DNA of 11,667 bases from an uncultured Clostridia bacterium. GTDB taxonomy: Bacteria > Bacillota > Clostridia > Oscillospirales > Ruminococcaceae. Where the stretch lies: contig CALXKG010000216.1 of the NCBI GenBank assembly GCA_944388825.1, positions 1 to 11,667 of the forward strand, written 5' to 3'. The notes under the pieces are model-generated. The model was not told the origin of the DNA, did no database searches, and worked only from the letters and a program-made list of their open reading frames with translations. This document shows, one piece after another, positions 7,207-11,667 of this stretch; position 1 is the first letter of the stretch, and every line of letters starts with the position of its first letter. The translations under genes and the position numbers were made by a program.

Positions 7207-7530
7207 ATGAAACTGATTTTTGCGATTGTCAACAGCGACGATTCTTCGGCCGTCTCTGCCGCCCTGACCAAAGAGGGCTATTTTGTGACCAAACTGGCCT
7301 CGACCGGCGGCTTCCTGATGTCCGGCAACACCACTTTCCTGACCTGTACCGAGGAGGAAAAGGTCGACCGCGCGATCGAGATCATCGGCGACCATTCCCG
7401 CAAGCGGAAACAGTTCGTATCCTCTTCCGCGGGCTTTGGGATGAATACTTACACCGCCCTGCCGGTCGAAGTGACGGTCGGCGGCGCGACCATCATCGTG
7501 ACCGACGTCGAACGGTTTGAGAAGCTCTGA
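7207..7530 (+). CDS. darA: Cyclic-di-AMP receptor DarA/PstA (YaaQ), PII-like
   Basis: A 107-residue protein of the DarA/PstA family (B. subtilis YaaQ is of similar length). The family forms PII-like trimers that bind cyclic-di-AMP between subunits; the downstream partner is still not well defined. Family segments are visible: MKLIFAIVNSDDS at the start, TKLASTGGFLMSGNTTF (about residues 28-44), which forms the nucleotide-binding loop region, and LPVEVTVGGATIIVTDVERFEKL at the end. ATG 7207 is chosen because GAAAGGA lies 8 bases upstream; the in-frame ATG at 7198 overlaps that ribosome binding site. The stop codon overlaps the holB start by one base (TGATG), indicating translational coupling. 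Confidence 0.95.
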   Translation: MKLIFAIVNSDDSSAVSAALTKEGYFVTKLASTGGFLMSGNTTFLTCTEEEKVDRAIEIIGDHSRKRKQFVSSSAGFGMNTYTALPVEVTVGGATIIVTDVERFEKL

Positions 7531-8522
7531 TGCTCCGCGGTTTTGACGGCTTTGCGGGCAACACCCGCGTCCTGTCCGCGCTGCGGCGGGCCGCGGCGCC
7601 GGGAAGCCGTTTCCTGCGCCACGCCTATCTCCTTTACGGGACGGCGGGCACAGGCAAAAAGACGCTGGCGGCCGTTTTGGCCGCCGCTCTTGTTTGTACG
7701 GGGGAAGGGGAGCGGCCCTGCGGGCAGTGCCCCGCCTGCAAAAAATCCTTCGGCAGCCTTGGGCACCCGGACGTCCTTACCTTCCGCACGCCCGAGGGGA
7801 AGACCCAGTTCCCGGTCGAACTGGTCCGGAAGGCCAGGGAGGAGGCGTATATCCGCCCGACCGAAGGGGAGCGCAAGGTGATCGTCTTTGAAAACGCCGA
7901 GCGGATGAACGCGGCCTCCGCCAACGCCCTTTTAAAGGTGCTGGAGGAACCGCCCCCCTCCGTCGTCTTTATCCTCACCTGCGACAACCTGGGCGCGCTG
8001 CCGGAGACCATTCCCTCCCGCTGCGTCCCGCTGGAGCTGCACGAGCCCGCCCCCCGCCGGGCGGAGCAGTGGCTGCTGTCCGCCTATCCCGACGCCCCGC
8101 CGGACAAGCTGGACCGGGCGATGCTCTGCGGCGGCGGCAACATCGGCCGCGCCGTCCGGTACCTGGAAGATGAAAAGGCGGCGGCGGTCTTTGCGGACGC
8201 GCTGTCGCTTCTGCAGGCGATGGCGGGCGGGCGGGAGTTCGACCTGCTCGCCGTCCTTGCCCGCTATGAAGGGGACCGGGATGGGCTGCAGCAGCTGCTG
8301 TCCGCCGCCGACCGTCTGGCGGGGGACACGGCCCGCGCCGCGTTCCTGCCGGCCGACCGCATCCCGGCGGCGCTGGCCGCCCGCATTTCCCCCGCCCGTG
8401 CCGAGGCGCTCCACCGGCTCATCCTGGATATCCGGGGCCGGATGCAGTTCAACGTCTCCGGCAGCCTCCTGCTCGCCTACCTTGCCGGGCAGATGAAGGG
8501 GATCATGGAGAGGCCGGTGTGA
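7530..8522 (+). CDS. holB: DNA polymerase III subunit delta'
   Basis: A 330-residue clamp-loader AAA+ protein. The delta' subunit is part of the complex that opens the beta sliding clamp and loads it on primed DNA during replication. The P-loop GTAGTGKK (G37-K44) is present, followed by a four-cysteine zinc module (C56, C64, C67, C70). VIVFENAERMNAASANALLKVLEEPP is the family's Walker B and following helix, and the SRC motif occurs in IPSRCVPLEL. A C-terminal collar domain follows. The length is normal. The start overlaps the darA stop by one base. The darA-holB-ricT order is conserved in many Firmicutes. Confidence 0.93.
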   Translation: MLRGFDGFAGNTRVLSALRRAAAPGSRFLRHAYLLYGTAGTGKKTLAAVLAAALVCTGEGERPCGQCPACKKSFGSLGHPDVLTFRTPEGKTQFPVELVRKAREEAYIRPTEGERKVIVFENAERMNAASANALLKVLEEPPPSVVFILTCDNLGALPETIPSRCVPLELHEPAPRRAEQWLLSAYPDAPPDKLDRAMLCGGGNIGRAVRYLEDEKAAAVFADALSLLQAMAGGREFDLLAVLARYEGDRDGLQQLLSAADRLAGDTARAAFLPADRIPAALAARISPARAEALHRLILDIRGRMQFNVSGSLLLAYLAGQMKGIMERPV

Positions 8523-8579
8523 GATACAGCGCCCGGAAAATCATCAAAAACGGATCCATCAAACGATGAAAGGAGCCTT

Positions 8580-9464
8580 ATGACCGAAATCATTGGCGTC
8601 CGGTTCAAAAACGCCGGCAAGACTTACTTTTTCTCCCCGGGCGGGGTGAAGCTGTCCCAGGGGGACCGGGTGGTCGTCGAGACGGCCCGGGGCATCGAGT
8701 GCGGCAGCGTCGTGATCCCCAACCGCATGATGGAGGACGGCCAGATCGTCGCCCCCCTGAAAGGGATCATCCGGGTCGCCGGCGAACAGGACCTAAAGGT
8801 CGTCGAGGAAAACGCCGCCAAAGAGAAGGAGGCGTTCCGCGTCTGCCAGCAGAAGATCGCCGCCCGGGGGCTGGATATGCACCTGGTGGACGTCGAATAC
8901 ACCTTTGACGGCAACAAGATCCTTTTCTATTTTACAGCCGACGGCCGGGTCGATTTCCGCGAGCTGGTAAAAGACCTGGCCGGCATCTTCCGCACCCGGA
9001 TCGAGCTGCGGCAGATCGGCGTCCGGGACGAGTCCAAGATGCTGGGGGGGCTTGGCATCTGCGGGCGGCCGTTTTGCTGCTCGACCTTCCTCGGCGATTT
9101 CCAGCCGGTGTCGATCAAAATGGCCAAGGAGCAGAACCTTTCGCTCAACCCCACCAAAATTTCCGGCACCTGCGGGCGGCTGATGTGCTGCCTGAAGTAT
9201 GAGCAGGCGGCCTACGAGGACCTCCTGCGCACGACCCCCCGGGCCGGCAGCCCGGTCCTGACCCCGGACGGCCCCGGCGTTGTCACCGAGGTCGCGCTGC
9301 TGCCGGGGCTTTTGAAGGTGCAGTTGGAGTCCGACCCGGACGCCGCCCCGTCGGTCTACCCCCGCGACGCGGTCAAATGGGGCCGCGACCTCGCCCGCGG
9401 CCGCCGCGCCCGGGATAAGGGGGACGGGGAGAAGGGAAAGGGCAAAGCCGGCAGCGAAAAATGA
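8580..9464 (+). CDS. ricT: PSP1-domain Fe-S protein RicT (YaaT)
   Basis: A 294-residue PSP1-domain protein of the RicT/YaaT family. In B. subtilis RicT joins RicA and RicF in a cytosolic complex with Fe-S clusters that steers RNase Y mRNA processing and affects sporulation, competence and biofilm decisions. The N-terminal half has GVRFKNAGKTYFFSPG and VVVETARGIECGSVV. The cysteine-rich core has two matching motifs, CGRPFCC (C161, C166, C167) and CGRLMCC (C198, C203, C204), suitable for cluster ligation. Residues after about 270 are a charged Arg/Lys/Gly tail, commonly variable. ATG 8580 has AAAGGAG four bases upstream. The 57-base gap after holB shows no promoter or terminator, so it belongs to the same operon. 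RicA and RicF are not in the window. Confidence 0.92.
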   Translation: MTEIIGVRFKNAGKTYFFSPGGVKLSQGDRVVVETARGIECGSVVIPNRMMEDGQIVAPLKGIIRVAGEQDLKVVEENAAKEKEAFRVCQQKIAARGLDMHLVDVEYTFDGNKILFYFTADGRVDFRELVKDLAGIFRTRIELRQIGVRDESKMLGGLGICGRPFCCSTFLGDFQPVSIKMAKEQNLSLNPTKISGTCGRLMCCLKYEQAAYEDLLRTTPRAGSPVLTPDGPGVVTEVALLPGLLKVQLESDPDAAPSVYPRDAVKWGRDLARGRRARDKGDGEKGKGKAGSEK

Positions 9465-9483
9465 ATGCAGGGCCGCGGAGCAT

Positions 9484-9512
9484 GGCGGGGGATACCCCGT
9501 CCGATTCCCGCC
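9484..9512 (+). terminator. Possible weak terminator after ricT
   Basis: GGCGGG (9484-9489) pairs with CCCGCC (9507-9512) around a long loop that could itself fold (GGGG with CCCC). A loose T-rich stretch follows (to about 9528), interrupted by other bases. It is placed correctly between ricT and the ferredoxin promoter but is much weaker than the other terminators here. Confidence 0.35.
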
Positions 9513-9539
9513 TGCGTTTGTCTTTTTTCAAAAAAAGGC

Positions 9540-9568
9540 TTGCAATTTGCCCGTAAAACTGTTACAAT
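9540..9568 (+). promoter_or_regulatory. Strong vegetative promoter of the ferredoxin gene
   Basis: TTGCAA (9540-9545) and TACAAT (9563-9568) with exactly 17 bp between them: a near-consensus sigma-A promoter and the best in the window. Start of transcription is expected near 9575. The leader is short and carries a near-perfect ribosome binding site AAGGAGGT (9583-9590), ten bases from the ATG, as expected for a highly expressed small protein. Confidence 0.85.
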
Positions 9569-9600
9569 AAAGGCATACCAACAAGGAGGTGTATTTGACC

Positions 9601-9771
9601 ATGGCATATAAGATTTCTGACGAGTGCATCGCTTGCGGCGCCTGCGCGGCCGAATGTCCTGTCGGCGCGATCTCCGAGGGCGACGGCAAATACGTCATCG
9701 ATGCGGATACCTGCATCGAGTGCGGCGCCTGCGCCGGCGTATGTCCCGTTGGCGCTCCCAGCGCGGAATGA
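9601..9771 (+). CDS. Clostridial-type 2[4Fe-4S] ferredoxin
   Basis: A 56-residue soluble ferredoxin with both classic cluster motifs: C9, C12, C15 and C19-P20, and C38, C41, C44 and C48-P49. It is a low-potential electron carrier used by pyruvate:ferredoxin oxidoreductase, hydrogenases and similar enzymes in anaerobes. The two halves are internal repeats (ECPVGAI and VCPVGAP), as in the family. ATG 9601 is chosen because AAGGAGGT lies ten bases upstream; a GTG at 9589 overlaps that site and is rejected. It has its own strong promoter and terminator, with an Fe-S aldo/keto reductase downstream that could accept its electrons. Confidence 0.96.
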   Translation: MAYKISDECIACGACAAECPVGAISEGDGKYVIDADTCIECGACAGVCPVGAPSAE

Positions 9772-9788
9772 TCCTGCAAGAATATGCG

Positions 9789-9829
9789 AAAAAGGCTCCG
9801 CTGTACCAAAAGAAAGCGGAGCCTTTTTT
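9789..9829 (+). terminator. Long-stem intrinsic terminator after ferredoxin
   Basis: A perfect 14-bp stem (AAAAAGGCTCCGCT at 9789-9802 with AGCGGAGCCTTTTT at 9815-9828), a 12-base loop, and a T-run to 9829. It starts 17 bases after the ferredoxin stop and lies only 44 bases before the aldo/keto reductase ATG. No promoter is visible between, so the reductase probably depends on read-through. Confidence 0.93.
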
Positions 9830-9873
9830 CGCCATTTTTTCCCGCCCGGAACGGGCAGAAAGGCAAATCCCCT

Positions 9874-11022
9874 ATGCAAATGCGCAAACTTGGCAAGACC
9901 GGCCTGACGGTCAGTGAGATCGGCATCGGCGGCGAATGGCTGGAACGCCACTCGGCCGGAGAGGTGAAGGAAGTCCTCGACTGCTGCCGGGAAAACGGCA
10001 TCAACATCCTCGACATCTGGATGCCGAACCCGAAAGTCCGCTCGGATATCGGCGAGGCGATCCGGGGCTGCCGGGCCGACTGGATCATCCAGGGCCATCT
10101 CGGCTCCACCTGGCAGGGCGGCCAGTATGTCCGCACCCGCGACCTCGGCAAGACCGCCGTCGCCTTCGAGGACCTGCTGGACCGGCTGCAAACCGATTAC
10201 ATCGACCTCGGCATGATCCACTACGTCGACCGCCCGGAGGAGTTCCACGAGATCATGGAGGGGGAGTTCTTCCGCTACGCCAAACGCCTGAAAAACGAAG
10301 GCGTCATCCGCCACATCGGGATGTCGACCCATAACCCCGCCGTCGCGAAGCTGGCGGCGCTGTCGGGCGAGATCGAGATGATCCTCTTCAGCGTCAACCC
10401 CGCCTTTGACCTGATGCCGGCAAACGACGACCTCGACCGGTATTTTGAGGTGGAAAACTACGGCGACGGCCTGGCCGGCATCGACCCCCTCCGCCAGGAG
10501 GTCTACAGGCTCTGCGAAGAGCGCGGCGTCGGCATCACCGTCATGAAAGGCTTTGCCGGCGGGCGGCTGTTCGACGCGGCCCGTTCCCCCTTCGGCGTCC
10601 CGCTGACCCCGCTCCAGTGCATCCACTACGCCCTGACCCGCCCGGGCGTCGCCAGCATCCTTGTGGGCTATGACACGCCGGAGCAGGTGAAAGAGGCCGT
10701 CTCCTATGAGACCGCCCCCGATTCTGCGAAGGACTACGCCAGCGTCCTGGCTTCCGCCCCCCGCCACGCCTTTTCCGGCCAGTGCACCTACTGCGGCCAC
10801 TGCGCCCCCTGCCCCGCCGGCATCGACATCGCGATGGTGGGCAAATTCCTGGATCTCGCCCAGATGCAGCCGGAAGCGCCCGAATCGGTCAAAGCCCATT
10901 ACCTGGCGCTGGACAAGCACGCCGCCGACTGTATCGGCTGCGGCGGATGCGAAGATCGCTGCCCCTTCGGCGTCCCGGTCCGGGAGCGGATGGCCGAGGC
11001 GAAGGAACTGTTCGGGGCGTAA
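9874..11022 (+). CDS. Aldo/keto-reductase-fold protein with C-terminal Fe-S domain
   Basis: A 382-residue member of the group of aldo/keto reductases carrying a C-terminal ferredoxin-like domain (COG1453-like). The N-terminal barrel begins MQMRKLGKTGLTVSEIGIGG and has EGVIRHIGMSTHN and GITVMKGFAGGRLF segments. The C-terminus has two Fe-S motifs: C304, C307, C310, C313-P314 and C353, C356, C359, C363-P364. In a standard tetrad (Asp, Tyr, Lys, His), D47 and H116 remain, but by my alignment N52 stands where Tyr is expected and H75 (IIQGHLGS) where Lys is expected. It may therefore not be an ordinary NADPH-dependent reductase and may use electrons through its clusters, perhaps from the adjacent ferredoxin. 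That is inference. ATG 9874 has AGAAAGG upstream; the frame is open back through the terminator, which rules out an earlier start. ATG 9880 is an alternative. Confidence 0.88.
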   Translation: MQMRKLGKTGLTVSEIGIGGEWLERHSAGEVKEVLDCCRENGINILDIWMPNPKVRSDIGEAIRGCRADWIIQGHLGSTWQGGQYVRTRDLGKTAVAFEDLLDRLQTDYIDLGMIHYVDRPEEFHEIMEGEFFRYAKRLKNEGVIRHIGMSTHNPAVAKLAALSGEIEMILFSVNPAFDLMPANDDLDRYFEVENYGDGLAGIDPLRQEVYRLCEERGVGITVMKGFAGGRLFDAARSPFGVPLTPLQCIHYALTRPGVASILVGYDTPEQVKEAVSYETAPDSAKDYASVLASAPRHAFSGQCTYCGHCAPCPAGIDIAMVGKFLDLAQMQPEAPESVKAHYLALDKHAADCIGCGGCEDRCPFGVPVRERMAEAKELFGA

Positions 11023-11119
11023 AAGTGCTTTGCGGCAGGAAAATGCCGCCGCGCAAACCAGCTTCTGCCGGCGGATGATGCATCTTTCGGAAAGCGCCTT
11101 TTGGATGTGTGCTTAGCTG

Positions 11120-11144
11120 TTAAGTTGTTTACTAAACAACTTAA
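11120..11144. repeat. Perfect 12-bp palindrome
   Basis: TTAAGTTGTTTA (11120-11131) and its exact complement TAAACAACTTAA (11133-11144) surround a single base. It is AT-rich in a GC-rich genome and has no T-run after it, so it is more like a regulator-binding site (of the size and symmetry bound by MarR- or TetR-type repressors) than a terminator. No regulator gene is in the window. It could also be a repeat-family end. Confidence 0.65.
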
Positions 11145-11258
11145 TGGAAACGCACCACCTAAAAAGGCTCCCTCCCCGAGTCGCGTTTTGTGATTTTCTC
11201 CGCAGGAGAAAATGCCAGCCATGGCGTACGGCTGGCAAACAAAACCGATGAGCGAAGC

Positions 11259-11291
11259 GGGGAGCTTGTCATCGAAGATGACTGAAGGAGT
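11259..11291 (+). repeat. Repeat unit, left copy
   Basis: GGGGAGCTT (11259-11267), a variable hairpin (GTCATC 11268-11273 with GATGAC 11277-11282), one base, then GAAGGAGT (11284-11291). The same unit recurs inverted at 11368-11397 with a different hairpin, so the flanks are conserved while the stem varies. Confidence 0.65.
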
Positions 11292-11321
11292 GTGGTTAGA
11301 CAGCTTTGCTGTCTAACCACA
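11291..11321. repeat. Perfect 14-bp hairpin inside the composite repeat
   Basis: TGTGGTTAGACAGC (11291-11304) pairs perfectly with GCTGTCTAACCACA (11308-11321) over the loop TTT. The stem is long and without mismatch, and there is no T-run downstream. It sits between the two inverted repeat units. Confidence 0.7.
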
Positions 11322-11367
11322 TAACCGAAATTCTTCAAAGGGAAAACAGCTTTCGCCTGTTTTTCCA

Positions 11368-11397
11368 ACTCCTTCCGGCGCGTCCGCGCCACCTCCC
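11368..11397 (-). repeat. Repeat unit, right (inverted) copy
   Basis: Read on the - strand: GGGAGGT, a hairpin of GGCGCG and CGCGCC with a 2-base gap (11377-11390), one base, then GAAGGAGT (complement of ACTCCTTC at 11368-11375). It matches the left copy in layout and flanks but has a different stem sequence. A further 8-bp stem follows (CCTCCCTC 11392-11399 with GAGGGAGG 11403-11410). Confidence 0.62.
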
Positions 11398-11455
11398 TCA
11401 GGGAGGGAGGCCGGGGTTTGCGCCTTCCGATAAGTTGTATGGTTATGACATCATC

Positions 11456-11493
11456 ACAGCTTTCCCGTTTCCCGGGGAAGCTGTTTTCTTTTT
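11456..11493 (+). terminator. Intrinsic terminator before the P-type ATPase gene
   Basis: ACAGCTTTCCC (11456-11466) pairs with GGGAAGCTGT (11475-11484) with one bulged T, followed by a T-rich run to 11493 broken by a single C. It is 434 bases past the reductase stop, so it either ends a long 3' untranslated transcript or insulates the ATPase from transcription through the repeat region. Confidence 0.7.
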
Positions 11494-11532
11494 ATCCATA
11501 TCCGGTCCCCACCCGCCATGCGCCTCATAAGA

Positions 11533-11589
11533 CGCCCGGTACCCGCATATCCTTCCCCAAAGGGGCCGGGCGACCGCCCCGGGAAGGAG
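11533..11589 (+). promoter_or_regulatory. Structured leader that may mask the ATPase ribosome binding site
   Basis: CGCCCGG (11533-11539) pairs with CCGGGCG (11566-11572), enclosing CCCC-AAA-GGGG (11555-11565). Alternatively CCTTCCC (11551-11557) pairs with GGGAAGG (11581-11587), which includes most of the AAGGAG ribosome binding site. The two folds share 11555-11557 and exclude each other, so ribosome access could switch. I recognise no known riboswitch class; GC-rich DNA makes chance pairing possible. Confidence 0.35.
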
Positions 11590-11598
11590 TGGTCAAAC

Positions 11599-11667
11599 AT
11601 GGCAAGCGTGAAAGGCCTGACCACCGCCGAAGCGGCGGAAAAACGCAAGCTCTACGGCCCCAACCGC
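11599..11667 (+). CDS. Probable cation-transporting P-type ATPase, N-terminus only
   Basis: The first 23 codons of a gene that runs past the window end. The visible residues GLTTAEAAEKRKLYGPNR match the cation-transporter ATPase N-terminal motif (GL[ST]xxEAxxRxxxYGPN), found in P2/P3-type transporters for calcium, magnesium or other cations. AAGGAG (11584-11589) lies nine bases before the ATG. No catalytic motif (DKTGT) is visible, so the family call rests on this short motif alone and the ion is unknown. Confidence 0.6.
   Translation, partial: MASVKGLTTAEAAEKRKLYGPNR

Larger units (their letters stand above)
11161..11413. repeat. Nested composite intergenic repeat element
   Basis: The element runs from AAAAAGGCTCCCTCC to GGAGGGAGGCC, whose ends are imperfect inverted copies of each other. 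Inside, 11172-11264 can fold as a branched structure: CTCCCC (11172-11177) with GGGGAG (11259-11264), TCGC (11181-11184) with GCGA (11252-11255), and GTTTTGT (11185-11191) with ACAAAAC (11239-11245). The last stem encloses two hairpins, a 9-bp stem 11193-11201/11205-11213 and an 8-bp stem 11213-11220/11230-11237 (these share base 11213). Further in are the 14-bp hairpin at 11291-11321 and two inverted copies of a GGGAG-hairpin-GAAGGAGT unit. Similar GGGAGCTG/GAAGGAGT intergenic repeats are, to my recollection, common in gut Clostridia. It carries no gene and looks like a non-autonomous mobile or REP-like element. Confidence 0.6.
11023..11598. other. Gene-free region rich in inverted repeats
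   Basis: About 576 bases between the reductase stop and the next start contain no supported coding gene on either strand. The first 97 bases hold only a minor hairpin (GCGGCA 11032-11037 with TGCCGC 11044-11049, no T-run), so the reductase lacks an obvious nearby terminator. From 11120 the stretch is dense with perfect or near-perfect inverted repeats, listed separately. A short AT-richer patch at 11431-11455 has no convincing promoter. Confidence 0.75.

Noticed and set aside
9562..10920. A 452-codon open frame on the - strand across the ferredoxin and reductase
   Set aside because: It runs antisense through two well-supported genes and a terminator, has no family motifs, and is the expected by-product of GC-rich third codon positions.
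11120..11144. Rex (redox) operator
   Set aside because: The Rex consensus TTGTTAA-N4-TTAACAA needs different half-sites and spacing; here the arms are TTGTTTA and TAAACAA with a single central base.
11120..11144. Terminator for the reductase gene
   Set aside because: The stem is followed by TGGAAACG rather than a T-run.
11161..11413. CRISPR array
   Set aside because: The repeats are inverted, unequal and few, with no regular direct repeat-spacer period and no cas genes.

Overview
The window is GC-rich, densely packed DNA with every supported gene on the + strand. It looks like a chromosomal segment of a strictly anaerobic Clostridia-class Firmicute, most likely a gut member of the Oscillospirales/Ruminococcaceae group. 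The evidence is a Firmicute-type darA-holB-ricT block, a clostridial 2[4Fe-4S] ferredoxin, an anaerobic sulfatase-maturase-type radical SAM enzyme, strong AGGAGG-type ribosome binding sites and extended -10 promoters. Species cannot be named from this sequence alone.

Layout. (1) 1-943: the 3' end of an HI0933/BaiN-type flavoprotein gene, then trmO (tRNA m6t6A37 methyltransferase) one base later, closed by tandem hairpins and a clear intrinsic terminator. (2) 944-4559: two glycan genes, a GT-B (GT4-like) glycosyltransferase with a long acidic, proline-rich tail and a membrane polyprenyl-phosphate sugar phosphotransferase. Each has its own promoter, and the two promoters share an identical 11-mer (TATGCTATACT) followed by a GC hairpin in the leader, so they are probably co-regulated. 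An intrinsic terminator ends the block. (3) 4598-9464: a radical SAM/SPASM protein matching anSME, an Orn/Lys/Arg-decarboxylase-family PLP enzyme, darA (c-di-AMP receptor), holB (DNA polymerase III delta') and ricT (Fe-S subunit of the RNase Y-associated Ric complex). The last four resemble the Bacillus yaaO-tmk-yaaQ-yaaR-holB-yaaT neighbourhood, but tmk and yaaR are absent here. (4) 9540-11022: a strongly promoted ferredoxin gene with its own long-stem terminator, then an aldo/keto-reductase-fold protein carrying two C-terminal Fe-S motifs. The reductase appears to have lost two of the four standard catalytic residues. (5) 11023-11598: a gene-free stretch of about 580 bases packed with inverted repeats, including a perfect 12-bp palindrome, a nested composite repeat with two inverted copies of the same unit, a 14-bp perfect hairpin and an intrinsic terminator. 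(6) 11599-end: the first 23 codons of a probable cation-transporting P-type ATPase, preceded by a leader that could hide its ribosome binding site.

Most genes are recognisable housekeeping or metabolic families. I did not find a clear new multi-gene system. The parts most deserving a second look are the altered active site of the ferredoxin-linked aldo/keto reductase, the composite repeat at 11161-11413, and the shared promoter/leader architecture of the two glycan genes.
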